Origin: Peromyscus leucopus
Taxonomy: Eukaryota; Chordata; Mammalia; Rodentia; Cricetidae
Reading direction: 5' to 3'
Assembly (NCBI RefSeq): GCF_004664715.2
Contig: NC_051070.1
Span: 45,146,456 to 45,210,455, forward strand
Length of the DNA: 64,000 nucleotides
This document shows positions 46,328-59,879 of this stretch, one piece after another (the first letter of the stretch is position 1; each line of letters starts with the position of its first letter). The notes beneath the pieces were generated by a model that saw only the letters and a list, made by a program, of their open reading frames with translations, ran no database searches and was not told where the DNA came from. Made by a program: the position numbers and the translations under genes.

Positions 46328-47782
46328 GTGCTGGCCTGGCTTACACTGTGGAAGAGTTTTTGGCTCCCTTTCTTCCGCTGGGAGCCTGCTGGACTGGCTC
46401 CTCGCTTTTTGCTGCTTAGCCTTTGTATTTCTCCAGGCTGTTCTCTGTCTCTGAATTCCTTTGTGTTTTCTCACACCCTTCTATGTTTTCCCTCTTTGCC
46501 TAACATCCCTCCCCCTTCCATCTGACTTTTCTCAATCCCAGAATCTCGTGGAAACTGCTTCTAATCTTCCATGTTGGCACACCCCTCACATTGCCCCGCA
46601 AAAAGGATTCTTGAGAAATAGTAACGCCATCACAGAAAAAGGCAATATCTTCTGCCATGCATGTAGCTTCTAACCGACATGAGTGCAGAGAATACCTTAC
46701 TCCCTCCCCGCCCAAGAAATAGGAAGAAGGACATTGTGTTGAATTATGATGTGATCCCATAGGTTATCACAGTCAAATTCTGTAAGGAACCATTTCTTCA
46801 CCATTCTGAGCAAGGGGAAGTGGATATTTCTGACTCCAAATTCGGGGAGTATGCATGAGTGGCTTGTTGCACTAATAGATTTCTTTACCTTTAACCCTGA
46901 GCACCTATCTCCATGAACTTTTCTGCTATTCCTGTATATAATGCAGATATAAAAGTTTAGAAGTTGACCCTTCATTAGATATGAAATTTAGGACAACAAC
47001 AGCAACAAAGAACCTCAGCTGTGCTCTTGAATGTCACCCACAAACTTGGCATGAAGCCAAGATTCCCCAGTTCTTTGTTTCATCTCCTGGTGTTGCTTGG
47101 ATATTAGTTTATCAACACACGGAATTCCTGCTACTGCTGTGTGACTAGAAAACATTGCAAGAAAGCTACCTGGAGTATGCATGTTAGCATTTAAAACAGG
47201 GACCCACAGTATAAGGTAAGTTCTTTTTAAGCAAATTTGTCTTTTGGTTTCGGATTTCATTTAACGTGTAGGTTGGTTTTTTCCACCCATTCTCCAGGCA
47301 TTTTAAGCAAACTTTATCCTGTGTAGACCACTTGAATGGGTAAGATGGATTTCTTCAGCAATAGCCCAAGAAAAAGCCTACGTGAGCTGTTGCCGCAAGA
47401 AACATCATCAGTCATTTTCTCGCACTGTTTGAAGACAGAAGGAATCATTCTAACTTTGAAGAATATTTATTCTTTGCTCTGCAGACCTGGAAAATGGGAG
47501 GAGGGATTTTGAAATAATTTGAGTGCAGGAAAGAACGTGGGTTTCAATCAGAGAGAACATGCAAAGAGTATGTCTTGATTGCTACAGATTCCTGGGTGCC
47601 CACTAAAGAAAAGTGATATTAAATAAAATATTCATAGTTTTATTTATGAGCTTATATCATGGAAACAGAACACAAAGGGATGCTGACTGATGTTTCTATA
47701 ATAAATTTCAGCTATAGAAGATCCCCATGGCTAGACCTCATATCTGAGCCAATCATAATTTCTCACATGTATTGGGATTTTC
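46328..47782. other. Unassigned DNA
   Basis: No recognised gene or repeat. Confidence 0.4.
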
Positions 47783-47921
47783 GTTGCGGTTTTAAGACAA
47801 GGTCTCCCTATGTAGTCCTGGAGCTCTCTGTAGAGACCAGCCTGGCCTGGAACTCACAGAGACCTGTCTGCCTCTGGCCACCAAGTGCTGGGATTAAAGG
47901 TGTGCCCCACCATGCCTAGCT
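47783..47921 (-). mobile_element. B1 SINE
   Basis: TTTTAAGACAAGGTCTCCCT, CAGCCTGGCCTGGAACTCAC and CCAAGTGCTGGGATTAAAGG to CCACCATGCCTAGC. Confidence 0.9.
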
Positions 47922-49117
47922 ATTGAAATATTTTGAAGAATGTGTGTGTGCATGCATGAGCATTCACTGGGGGCAGGTAGAAAGAGATGATGCAGACACC
48001 AACTGAGAGCACTGGACTCACGACTCCAGTGAATTCAACAAACTATGATGCAGGCAGTATGGCTACCACCAGGAAGATGGCTGGAGGGGGCTAGCAAGGG
48101 AAGAAACTCACGTCTGAGTGGCCATTATTCCAGGTCCTCTCCTCTAGTTACCCAGTGATAAAGGTATTGATAGCAGCCTGCTGTATTCCGAGGGCCTGTG
48201 GCTACACTTGGTTTGTTGTGTCCTTTTTTTTCTGTCATCTGTAGTTTGTACTGGTAAGGGCAGAGGAGTGAGCAGAGAGGAAGATGCTCAGGATTTCTAT
48301 TTGCCTCTGCAACCCTAACCAACACACTCTTTCTTCTCAGACTGTTAGTTTTCCCTTATTGGATAGACCTTAGATTCTAAACCCTAATCCACTGAGAAAG
48401 GACATGTTGTCCCTACACAAAAGTCCTTCATTCTGACCTTTGTCAGGCAGGGGAGAGAAACGCGATGGAGTCACAGTTTATTTTGTAGCACTGTGGTGTA
48501 AAACTGTAGATCTAAAGGTGCCAGAAACGGATATACTTTGTGTCTGCCAGCAGTTGTATTTTAGGGAACGTTTAATGACCTAGGGAGTTTCATAACATAG
48601 CTGTATTGTGATCACCTTTTCCTAAAATTATTTCTTATTTACTAACTAAATAAATGGAAACTAATCAAATGCCAACAGTATTTAAGGATGGATAATCTTA
48701 TTTTCTTCTCCAATTTGAATTCTGGGCCTCCGCGCCGCCGCGCCCCCCCAAACTGGCAAAGACATAGACATTTCTTTTAGCGCCAGATAAGCTTACAGCA
48801 CTATTTAAAATAGTAAAGAAGTAACTGCTACAGACTGGAATGTCTCTAGAAGATACCCACTCTGGACACAGGGAAGCAGGAAGACAAAGACTCTGGATGA
48901 TTCCTTCCATCACAATGAGGGAGGATTGGAAAAGACAGAATGCTAGTAGACTGCAAACATCTCCTTACTTGGAAAATAGGAGAATATAGTCTTCTTCGTG
49001 GGGAAAAATATTTACTTATTTGCTTACTAACTGTCTTAGGTCCATCCCAAAGCTGGTCAAACAGAATGAAAACTGATTCTGTGTCTGTTATTCCTTGGAG
49101 GTACAAGACAAAGAAAA
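47922..49117. other. Unassigned DNA upstream of the FAM216B start
   Basis: The gene's promoter and any non-coding first exon should lie here or further upstream, but none could be fixed. A CpG-rich patch stands out at 48728-48751. The ATG frame has an in-frame TGA at 49067-49069. Confidence 0.35.
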
Positions 49118-49216
49118 ATGAGGAGAAACTTGAAAAAGCAGTACCAGCCCCAGAATGTTCCACAAATACCTCGCATTCAAGTGCCTGCCTCTGCTGTTGA
49201 CAATTCATTACTGAAG
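49118..49216 (+). CDS. Fam216b: FAM216B-like gene, coding exon 1
   Basis: First coding exon of the only gene I could support. It encodes 33 residues beginning MRRNLKKQYQPQ and ending SAVDNSLLK. The NVPQIPRIQVP and SLLK motifs and the length match the start of FAM216B as I remember it. The ATG is chosen because the family protein starts there, because an in-frame TGA lies at 49067, and because -3 is A. The exon ends in phase 0 at AAG before GTGCCA, a valid but weak donor. FAM216B is a small soluble-looking vertebrate protein of unestablished function, with no signal peptide or membrane segment here. I recall TNFSF11 and EPSTI1 as its neighbours in human and mouse; neither is seen in this window. 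The promoter is not located. Confidence 0.85.
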
Positions 49217-50186
49217 GTGCCACATCTTGTTGGAAGAGGGAGGCCTGTTCTTTCTTTGGAGGGTTGAGGACTTTTTTTCGACTGTCTGTGTGGGAAGTGG
49301 GTATTGTTTGACCCCGAGGTAAGTGCCTGCTGAAGGAGTGAATGAAGGTGGACCTGGACAGCCTAACCCTAAACACCCACAATGGCTGGAGTCTGAGAAG
49401 CGGTCTTCTCCTTTCTTGGCTGTCCCACCACCATGGGAACTCACTTAATTGGCAACATCAACATCGTGGCTTCCTGCTTGAGATGTCTTTCCCACCAAGC
49501 TAATTATAGCCATTCACACAGGAACTCTCTGTAGCGATTTCATTTTTCTTCCATCTCTTCCAAGAAAGATAGGAGGCAATGTAAGAATATGAGAAACGGA
49601 ACCTGCTACTGACTTCTCATTTAGGATGTTTAAAGTTTTACACAGGGAAGGAAGTAGGCATAGTTTTTCTTGATAAAATAAAAATTGTAACTTTCAAGAT
49701 TTTTTTTAATCTGATGTAAGGAAAATTCCCATTGTACTGGGGAGCTTTGCTGTTGAAGTGGGCCAGCAATTTTCCTATTATCTTGTCTGCAATCATGTGA
49801 AAGGCTTAATTAGTTACTCAGGAATGAAATCCATTCTCTTCTTCAAATGTATTATCCCCAAGCATACATACTATAGAAACTGGGAGTGAATTGATGTCTT
49901 GCATTTTGAGGCTCTTGGCCTTGCTACTTTTACTTTTAATATCAAATTAAAAGACTCTAGACTTAAAATCAAATTGTCTCACAGATTTCAGATTTTAGTC
50001 CCACACAAAATGTCTAACCAGTAAGTCGCCTTAGCCTATGTGTATATGTAAAAGTGTAAGAGCAGTTTCCCCACATGGTTTCCAGTTGGCTTTGAAACTT
50101 GTCTCCTGGGTATTTTGTATCCAGGACAAACTTATTTTAACTTGGCTTTTCTAGAAGGTTCATGCCATTATCACAGTTTCCCCACT

Positions 50187-50280
50187 TATTTTTGAGACAG
50201 GGTTTCATGTAGCCCAGGCTGGCCTTCAACTTACTATGTGGTTAAGGAGGACTTCAAACTTCTGATCTTTCTACCATCCC
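50187..50280 (-). repeat. Partial B1 SINE
   Basis: TTTTTGAGACAGGGTTTCAT and AGCCCAGGCTGGCCTTCAAC. Cut off before a C-run. Confidence 0.75.
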
Positions 50281-50421
50281 CCCCCCTCTGTCTTTGAAAC
50301 AGGATCTCACTATGTAGCCCTGCTGGCATAGAACTCACTGGTAGATCAGGCTGGCCTTGAACTTGAAGTGTTCCTGTGTCCCCTGCCTCCTAAGGGCTGG
50401 CATATACCACCATGCCTGGTT
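50281..50421 (-). mobile_element. B1 SINE
   Basis: GAAACAGGATCTCACTATG, TCAGGCTGGCCTTGAACTTG and ATATACCACCATGCCTGG. It lies head to tail with the previous fragment in the same orientation. Confidence 0.8.
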
Positions 50422-50893
50422 CCTCTGTTCCCATGGCCCCTTTTTACTGCCAATATTAATCTCCTAGCACATTGTCCACTTGGTTGTCTGTCCCAGTTCC
50501 TTACTGGGAACTTCCATTGAACATCTCAGCTCTCTGGAAGCCTCCATCCATCAGGCCCTATATAGATTCCCACAACCTATTTTTCTCAATAAAGATCACT
50601 AGAATCCTCACATCCAGAAGCATTTATATCTCCTTCAGTATACAGTTATGACTTAGAGTACCTAGAACCTTCTCCTTCCCTGTCATCCACACCTTTTCCT
50701 TCATCGTCATCCAGACACGGAGAAGATTGTTTACCCAAAAGGTGAAGGGACATTTCCTGATTATTCATGCCCCAGGCTCCTTAAAAATACGTGTCATCCT
50801 AAGAGAAGTGTCTTATTCCTGTGGACACTAGTTTTGAATGTGTTACCCTTTTTAATTACATAGGGGTTTAGCAAAGTCACCTCTTTGTTCTAA

Positions 50894-51097
<204 letters not shown>

Positions 51098-51744
51098 TAA
51101 TCCAAGAAGAATGGCCTCTGCCAACCTATTTTATCAACATGGTTGGCTAGCCAAGTTTAAAAATGATTATCCCTGACAATAGACAGTGAAGTTTTATAGG
51201 TGAATTAAGAGGGTTTAAAGAAATTAGAGTATGGATTCTTATAAAATGTTAACAACTCTCTGAGATTTATAGGAACTTGATCTAGTAGATCAATACACTG
51301 GACTTGGAAAGCCAACATAAGCTGAAACAATGGCTCCCCTCCTTCCTGTTTGTGTAAGATCAAAGACAGTTTACTCCCAATAATAACAGCTATGTGTTTC
51401 AGCATTTGGCATAGCCCCTACATCCTGCCAAGGGCGTTATGTTCAATATAGTTACAGAACCAGGATCCCACACAGATTCTGTAATTTGATGAAGACCATT
51501 CAGTCAGCCATCGTCAATGAGGGCTTCGGGCAAGCGGTGACTTCTCCAAAGACCATGGCTTCCATCTGCTCATACTTTGCTTTCTCTCTTTCTACCAAAT
51601 CCACTCAGATTTTACAAAGCTCAGATGAAACCATGGTTTCAAAAGACATGAACACATCATGAGCATCAACCCCACTGGAAGGCTTCATGGCTGTCAATTC
51701 CTTTATCCTACAGGAACACCTCTAATTGCTTGCCCCCTCCATGC

Positions 51745-51850
51745 ACAGTCCTCCCAACTCAGGTAGAAAATTAAAACCCAGATGAGTTAAATAACTTTAC
51801 CACAGTCATAAAACTAGTAAAGGAGGACCTGGAGTTTGGTGATTACTGAA
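51745..51850 (-). repeat. MIR-like remnant
   Basis: AACCCAGATGAGTTAAATAA and CTTTACCACAGTCATAAAAC resemble the MIR complement. Confidence 0.45.
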
Positions 51851-52287
51851 GAGTGTCTGAAATATGGTGGAAGCACCATCTGGTGGTTTTGTTTTCGGAG
51901 CCAAATGCCAAAGAAGCCAATAAACTTAAACACAGAGGCATTTAGTAATGTTCATAAAATCTAATTATCATCTTACTAAAATGCAGATTCCCATGCCTTG
52001 CTTTCCGGGCTTCCATTTCAGAAGGTCTTTGAAGAGAGTAGAGTTTTGAATTATAATGGGATTTTTTTTAAAGCACACTTATTCAGAGCATCTAGTAGGT
52101 ACAGTGAAGTCTGTATTTTGAGAAACATTGAACGAAATCATTTTTATCTTTTTAACCAGAGAATATCTTTCTCTGAATTGAAGAAAGTTTTGATAACTAA
52201 GGTAAGTCACATGAGAAGGCTACTCATCACTCAAGTTTCTTTCCTAATGTCTCGACATGCTAGTTGGTGACTATAGTAACTTGTGTT

Positions 52288-52600
52288 ACTTAGCTCTTCT
52301 CATTCATGTGACAGAATATCTTACAGAAACCACTCTGGTTAGGAAGGACTTATTTTGGCTCATGGTTTCTAGGGGTGTCAGTCCATCATGACATGGAAGG
52401 GGTAATACAGGACTGCTTTTCACATCCTGACAGCCAGCAAGAAGGAAACAGAGAGTATGGGTACTCACCCACATTCAGGAAGGGGCTCCCCCAGTTAATC
52501 TTCTCTAGAAATAACCTTCACAGACACACAAGGTGTGCCTCAACAATCTTTAGGTCAATCAGGTTGACAGTGAAGATTAACCATCGTGCCCACTGAAGGA
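52288..52600 (-). mobile_element. MaLR-type LTR, antisense
   Basis: GACAGAATATCTTACAGAAA, GGACTTATTTTGGCTCATGG, CAGTCCATCATGACATGG, GGAAGGGGCTCCCCCAGT and GGTCAATCAGGTTGACAGTG. Intron 2 insertion. Confidence 0.65.
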
Positions 52601-52711
52601 AAAATGCAAAATAAACACTTCCTGTCCTCAAGGACAGTATAAACAGGGAATGCTAATCATGGAAGTAGAACTTTTGTTTGCCTCTGTGAATATTTTTGTT
52701 CCATAAAATTA

Positions 52712-53143
<432 letters not shown>

Positions 53144-53270
53144 GCATCAAGACCCGAGGCTATGCATAATCTCTAAAATAGATAGCTTATCTGTGTATTC
53201 CTGGCAAGTGGGGGCTTGGTATATGTCTGTTGTATGATAATGAATAAAATAATACTAATATAAACTCCAG
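53144..53270 (+). other. FAM216B-like gene, 3' UTR
   Basis: Short AT-rich 3' UTR containing the AATAAA signal. The cleavage site was not fixed; about 53260-53270 is expected from signal spacing. Confidence 0.55.
53243..53248 (+). promoter_or_regulatory. Polyadenylation signal AATAAA
   Basis: Canonical signal 100 bp past the family stop codon and 6 bp past the stop of the shifted frame. Confidence 0.7.
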
Positions 53271-55623
53271 ACCTACACATAATCCCATCTTCATATAAAT
53301 GTCGCCAACAAGAAGAAGTTGGAAGATTTGCAAGCTATAGAGCAGATAATAAGCAAGGTTTATCACATATAATCTGTAAAATAAAGGGGCTTTCAATGTT
53401 TTCAAAACATTAAAAGCTGCTTCTGAGTTCCAGTGTCCCCGTGAAGTCTCAGGGGAGTAGAAGGGGACCAGTGACTGGACCCCTCTCCCTGGGTGACAGC
53501 TGCTGGCAAGCTGCCCATTGCACACCTGAAAATATACAAAGCCACACAGTCAGTACTGATTACGGAGGTTTCTGGAGTCACAGTGTTAGTGACGAGTGCC
53601 ACATGCCTCTTCCTACCTTTATCCCCATCAGGCAATGAGATTCACTGTGGCCCTGCAATTTCTGGTTCTCTTGACTCAATCACATTTCTGTCATTTTTGA
53701 AATCTGTGTTCTTCAGTTTGCTACTGCCAGGCTGATTCTAGACATCTGTGATTGACCTTGACATGGCTAAGCTAATTCATGCACACACCTGCCCCTGGCA
53801 GTAACAAACGCTCTCAGCAGAACAGAAAACAGCCCCAAAGAATTGATCTCAAGTCTTGTCTTTGAAGATCTTAAGAACTCGTACAAGACCATGCAAATGA
53901 GCAGATAATGAGAAACGGCCAGTCTGGTTTCTCTGCAAATGGCACAGTGTCATATTAGATATGTTTAATAATGACTTTCTTCACCAGATTTTCTCTTGTG
54001 TGTGCCAAAAATTAGTGATCCCATACAGTCAAATTAAAAACTGTCACTTCCTTATCTTTATTTTTTAATGCCATTCATGTCAGCCAATGAAGAAATTGTT
54101 GAGATAGACCTTATTTCACAAGAGAGATTGAACATTAATTTGAAAAGAAGTTGTTACAATGCTAACACACACCCTTTCCAGCCAAAACCCAAAATAACAA
54201 CAACAAAACAAAATTTCCTCATTGATAATTGCCTTTCTCTGCAGCCATTAACATAAAAGATATGAAATCAGTCGAAGGCTTCTAAAGAGCCTCAACTGTC
54301 GGGTCTCCGATTCCACCTGACGTTTCTTTGGATGGTGTGAGGGGCATGGTTGTCCCACCTGTCTGTCAGGCAGTCTTGGGAAAGCAGGAACAACCTCTGA
54401 CCAGATGGAGACGATGCTGCTATGGCTCGTACTGTCCATCGTCAGTGTGGAGAGACTAAGGGGCCATTTGCCTAATCATGAAGCAGCTTCTTGAGCATCC
54501 TGACACTGATTCAAGTACTCTGTGTAGATCACACTGTTATATTAGGGGTTGTTAGGTAGCTTTTAAAAACCCCATAGAACTGGGGTGAGCTGTGACGTAA
54601 CCCTCCTAAGAGGTAGAGGATGATGGCTGCCCTAACAGTCCACATTAACCTTCCCTTGTTTCCACTCCCAGCCTTTTATCTCTGTGAACTGCTGGCTTGC
54701 ACTTTATCGTGGGCTTTTTGCGCCTTGGTTGGCCTAGGTACCTGCTGAGTCAGCGTTAGCTGGTGGTATAGAATAACAGGAATAACAAGCATGGAGGATG
54801 CTGTAACCCTGTATCAAAAACTCTCGGGAGCGTTTGTCCCAACAGAGGCTTTTACAATCCTATGGGCAGGTGAATGTCACCGGCCCGTAAGAAGGACAAA
54901 TTAATAGATGTAAACTGGTGCAGGATCCCTTCTTGCTGATTCCCCCTTCTGAGAAGATAATGTTTCCTGTAAAGCTAGAGCCTCACATTTCAGACTTGTA
55001 AAGATGTGGTAGCTTGGGGAGCTTAAAAAAAAAAAAGATGCTCACCGAAAAGGACACTGAGAAAGATAATCAAGGAGGTAGAAAGGGCACACAAAGGTTT
55101 TAGGTAACCCTAGTGCTTTGACCAATTGGAGACTGAGCTGCTCTGGCTCACAATGATCACCATCAACACAGGGATTTCAAGGAACCATTTTATCTAAAAT
55201 TGCTGACACCTGAAAGAGACCCTGACCGTGGAAAGCTGTCCACAATGCTTGTTGAACAATACTGATGTTTTCAAAGTCTGCTATCAGACTGGCCTCCCTC
55301 TGGGTTTGGGATGTACTTCAAGGGTGCCAGGAAGCTACACACCTGGGGAGGCCTGGCAGTGGTTATCGGGGAGAAGTGATCAGAACAGTTCCTCCAAGGT
55401 GCAGGCAATAGCGGGCAGCAAAGCATTTTCAAAAGGTAATAAAGGTAATACAGCCAGGCAAAGTTGGTCTCCATTTTATAATTGCCGCAAGACAGTCAGG
55501 GACAGAATGTGCTCCCCGCTCCTTCCTTGCTATAAATCCTAAACAACTGCTAAGGGAACACGAGTTCTGGGTTTTAATTATCCTTCTTGTCTCTGTTGGG
55601 AAGAGTCTGAAAAACTTCTTGTG
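53271..55623. other. Unassigned DNA
   Basis: No exon or named transposon recognised. 53850-54260 is unique AT-rich DNA with an octamer-like ATGCAAATGAG near 53893 and may be regulatory. Confidence 0.4.
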
Positions 55624-55860
55624 TTATGGTTCAGACATTTGATTGTACTGAATGGGACCTGTGTTGGGAGTTTCGTCCTCAGTGTGCTGATGTGTGGAGA
55701 TGGGACAGAGCTGTTGTGATGTGGAGCCCCACAGGTTTATGGGGAGTTATGGGAGGCATCACTCTCAGGGGACTTGATGGGGCTCTTATGAGACCCCAGG
55801 TCGTCCCCAGGAAAAGCCCAGCAGACGTAAGACAGCAGTTCTGATGCTTCCTTGTCCCTC
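55624..55860 (+). repeat. Possible MaLR (MST/THE1-like) LTR remnant
   Basis: TGTTATGGTTCAGACATTTG, GGGGAGTTATGGGAGGCATC and GACTTGATGGGGCTCTTATG vaguely follow this LTR order. Confidence 0.4.
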
Positions 55861-56010
55861 TTGGTGAGCAGCCATTCTGTAAATATCCAAGTGTTCTTAG
55901 ACAACTGTATATTCTCTCATGGACGACTGTGGAAATAGAACATTATGTCCAATAAACCATACTCTGTAATTTTTTGAATATGCTCAAATGTGCTTCCCTG
56001 TTTGACGTGT

Positions 56011-56102
56011 TCTCTCTCCTCTCCTCTCCTCTCCTCTCCTCTCCTCTTCTCTCCTCTCCTCTCCTCTCCTCTCCTCTCCTCTCCTCTCCTCTCCTCTCCT
56101 CT

Positions 56103-56152
<50 letters not shown>

Positions 56153-56159
56153 CCCCCCT
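56011..56159. repeat. (CTCCT)n then (CT)n then C-run
   Basis: A pentanucleotide CTCCT block to about 56100 with one CTCTT variant, then pure CT to 56150 and 8-9 C's. Asymmetric pyrimidine tract of about 150 bp. Confidence 0.96.
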
Positions 56160-56889
56160 CATGATACCGGCTACTATGAGATGGTGTAGGGAGGGGGCCC
56201 TAGAGCCAGAAGGAACATCCATACTGTACAGAATTGCAGTCTCTAAAACTGTGATATTTCCTTACAGCAAAGAAGAAAGCAGGCTACTCCAGCCTGCTAC
56301 CTGGCTGGCTCACAGTATGCACACTATCAACTGATGTGTCTCTAACCACTGTATGGCATATCCTTCTTTTAAAAATCTTTTCTTTTTCTTTATTCATTGT
56401 GTCTTTAACATGATGTCTCCACATCGTATCTCCCAATCTCCCCCAGCTCCCCCTAACCCCCCAAAAAAATTTAAGAGAAGAAAGGGGCGGGGAGGAAGAA
56501 AGGGAGAATCTCGTCATGGAAGCTGCAGTGTGGCACAGTGAGTCACACAGTAAACCCCTTTATCCATAGATTTTTTTTACATGCAGGTGTTCATCCTAAA
56601 GAATCACTGGTCTGGTTCTAGGCCCTGGTCTCTGCTACACAATCGACCCTGGAACCTCACTGGGACTCTTCCTGAACATCCTATTGCTACCCTGAGTCAT
56701 GGAGATCTTAAAGCCCTGTGATTGCAGGGCCAACTCCTCCCCCTCCCCCGCCATGCTCTGGCAGATCACAGATGGGGTTGTTGCTGGGATACGCCAACAA
56801 CGCATAATCCTGGTTCTGGGCCTGGGTAGTTGCAGCCTTGGTCAGCCCGCCAGCCCTCCCCCGTCTTCACCACCAGGGGGAGCTCTCCT
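56160..56889. other. Unassigned DNA
   Basis: No recognised feature. Confidence 0.4.
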
Positions 56890-57480
56890 GCATTGTCGAG
56901 GTATTTACATTTCTGTAAATTCCCCTCATGGCTCTCTCTAGTCAGTTTCCTCTACCAAACTGTGACCGATGGACATCACAGCCTTGACCACTGTAGTCTG
57001 GCCTTTCTAGAGTTTTACAGAAATGGGATTTTTGTTTGGCTTCTCTTGCTTAGTGTAATGCTTCTGTTAGGATTCATCATATTACATAGATCAGTACTTT
57101 ATTCCTTTTCATTGCAGAGTAATGATTGTTGCATAGATGTGCCACAATTCCAGCATTCACTCACCCATTAATGAATATGTGTGTTGTTTCTAGTTCTGAA
57201 CTCTTTGAACATAGCACTAGATAGAGATAGTGAATGTAAGTCTTACTTGAACGTTAGTTTGCCTTGGAAAGATACCTAGAAGTACACTTGGTTCATATGT
57301 TATATCTGCATGGCATTGCCGTATATGTGAAACTACCATGGTGCTTTCCAAAGTGGCTGTGCCATTCTCAATCCCAGAAATGTTACACAGTTTAATGTTT
57401 GTATTCTAATGACTATTGCTGCCCAGCAGCCTGGGTTTGGGAACAACACTGCCACCATGAGTGTTGGCCACTTTCTCAGT
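56890..57480 (-). mobile_element. Old L1M ORF2 end, antisense
   Basis: TTGCTTAGTGTAATGCTTCT, GATCAGTACTTTATTCC, CAGAGTAATGATTGTTGCAT, CATTCACTCACCCATTAATG and CTTTCCAAAGTGGCTGTGCC follow the ORF2 complement. Confidence 0.75.
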
Positions 57481-59584
57481 GGCAAGTTTTAGAGGAGACA
57501 GTCATGTGTGTCCTGGGGGTGGTGCTGCTGAGATTCTTGGAGACTTAACGGAAGAAACAGCAAGGCTGAACATGAGCAGTTTGCCCTGAAAGGCGACCCT
57601 TCAGTGCCAGCAGAGGAATGCACACAGAAGCAGCCTCTTTGGGGAGGACCGTCCCTGGATGGAAGCATGGTGCAGGGTCAGCATGGGCTCATTAATTCCT
57701 CACCTTTCTTGTTTACATCCTCCTTCAGGCCCCTCATCCCCCAAATCGGTAGTTACTTATCATTACATACCGAATTGTTGCAAAGGTCAGTGACTTCAAA
57801 CTGCATTATTTATCGTATCACATTTTGGTTGTGGGGCATAGAATTGGGCATGGCTTAGCTGGCTAACTGAGGTGTTAGTTAGCCACAATCCACAAGGCTG
57901 CAGCCGAGGTGTGTGATGAAGCTGTGATGTCTACGCATTCATCCAGGGAAGGCCCCACTGCCAAGTTCACTCAGGTGGTTGTGGCAGAATTTTGTGCATT
58001 GGGAGCTAGTGCATTCAGAACCTGGGTTCTTACCAGCTAGAGACAGTCTTCTCTTTCCAGTCACAGATATCTCAATAAGGTAACTCAAAATGGTGACTGA
58101 CCGCCTCAGGGTTAGAATGTGTGTGAGGTGGGTGTCAGAGCCATTTATAACCTAGTCCGTAACGTCTGGTGTTGATGTTGTATGCATTAGAATTAAGTCA
58201 CCAGGTCCAAATTCCACACTTGGGTAGGGTATTGCCCAAGAGTATGGCTGCTAGAAGGTAGGGTTCACTGGGTGTCATTTTATGGGAGATGAGGAATGGC
58301 TGGCATGCTAAGGTGCAGAAGGAAAGGAAAGACTTGTTCTTACACAGCCCAGAAAGGGACTCCAACTTGACTCCCGGTCCACATCACTGTCGTCCCACTG
58401 CTGACCACATAAACCCAGTGCACTCTTGGGCTAACTGCTGAGTCTAGTCAGAGGGTTAGCTGTCTTTGAAGGCAACCGTTCCACACTGCAGGCGATGTTC
58501 CTGCATGGCCCTCCTGAAGTTTGTTTTGAAACTCCCAAAACACTGTAGGGGAAAAGCAATACCAAGTAAACTGAAGACATTTAATAATTGATGCCTTGTT
58601 CTTGTGTAAGATATACAGTTAGAATAGTATTTATCAGAATATTAATCCATATCCAGACTTAGTGAGGATGCTTTAAAATGCAAATTCTTGTGTCCCTCCT
58701 AGGCTCAATTAATCAGGATATAAGAGATAGCATCCCTGATATTTAATACCTAAGCAGGGGAAAGCAGAGCATCCTTTTACATTTACAGTGTGATTCAAAA
58801 AGTAATGTGCTTAAACCCAGAAGAGATAAATTTCTCCCTGATAAATTTGATTTTTAAAATGAGAAGCAGAAGCTGCATGATGGAAGAGATGTTGAGGGAG
58901 AGGCAAGAGAAATACCTCCCTGATAGCATTCAATATCCCATATGAATCAACTGCATATTATTGTGATTCAAAAGCCGAGGCATGTTACAGCACAAGACCG
59001 AATCTACTAAAAATGCTGTCTTTCCCCTGGAGCTGGCATTACTAGCTATACAATACAGTTCCTCTAAAGCAACCCCTCATCCTGTTTTCAGTACCATCCC
59101 TACATGTGATAAAGGCCAGAGGAAAATGTCCAAGGGTTCCGCACCTTTTCAATTAACATGAGTTCCTAATTGCACTGGTGCCTATGGAAGAAACCATACA
59201 GAAGAAATCATTTCCTCATCGACTCTGCTTTTCTCCCTAAATCAGTCCATTTCCTGAAGTGTAATCAATCCCTGCTTTGAAAATCAATCCCCGTCTACCT
59301 CTGGAGGACGCTTGTGTGTTCTTCTCCACGTTAGAGCTATCTTAGTGTGCCAGTTACACAATGGACTTAGTCTGGTCAGAAAAGGGAACCTCTGCGGCTG
59401 CTGAAAACCACAGTTCAGATAGGTCAGGACAATTAGTAAACTCACTGTACAGGGCTGAACACTGGGGGGTACAGCGTGATCTCTTGACAAACTTCCTGGT
59501 TCATGAAGCTTAGATCTGAAGGCACCTAAGACCTGTCTAGAAACAAAAGTTCTAGAGAAAGAAATGTCTTCCTTTAATTTTTAA
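57481..59584. other. Unassigned DNA, candidate conserved region
   Basis: No exon recognised. 58655-58790 could be a MER20-like remnant. 58790-59280 is balanced unique DNA of possibly conserved type. Confidence 0.35.
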
Positions 59585-59691
59585 CATCACCTCCCTCTCT
59601 CCCTCTCCCTCTCCCTCTCCCTCTTCCTCTCCCTCTCCCTCCCTCCCTCCCTCCCTCTCTCCCTCTCTCCCTCCCCCTCGCCCCCCCCCCT
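59585..59691. repeat. (CCCTCT)n / (CCCT)n pyrimidine repeat
   Basis: Imperfect CCCTCT, CCCT and C-rich units, ending in a 10-C run. Confidence 0.93.
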
Positions 59692-59830
59692 CTGTACCTG
59701 TGGAGGTCAGAGGACAGCTTGTAGGGAATGGCTCTCCTCTTCCACACATATGTGAATACAGGGGTTTGAGCTCTGGCCCCCAAGCTTGGTAGAAAATGCC
59801 TTTACCCAGTCAACCATCTCACCAGACCAA
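59690..59830 (-). mobile_element. B3-like SINE, antisense
   Basis: TGTGGAGGTCAGAGGACAGC, GAATGGCTCTCCTCTTCCAC, CTTGGTAGAAAATGCC and CCCAGTCAACCATCTC. The pyrimidine repeat sits at its tail side. Confidence 0.8.
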
Positions 59831-59879
59831 ATTTCTTCTTTAAACGTTAAGTCCAGGAAGACAATTGAAATGATTTAAC

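Noticed and set aside
48846..49382. 178-codon minus-strand frame opposite FAM216B exon 1
   Set aside because: Antisense shadow; the plus-strand exon has family similarity and correct splice phase.
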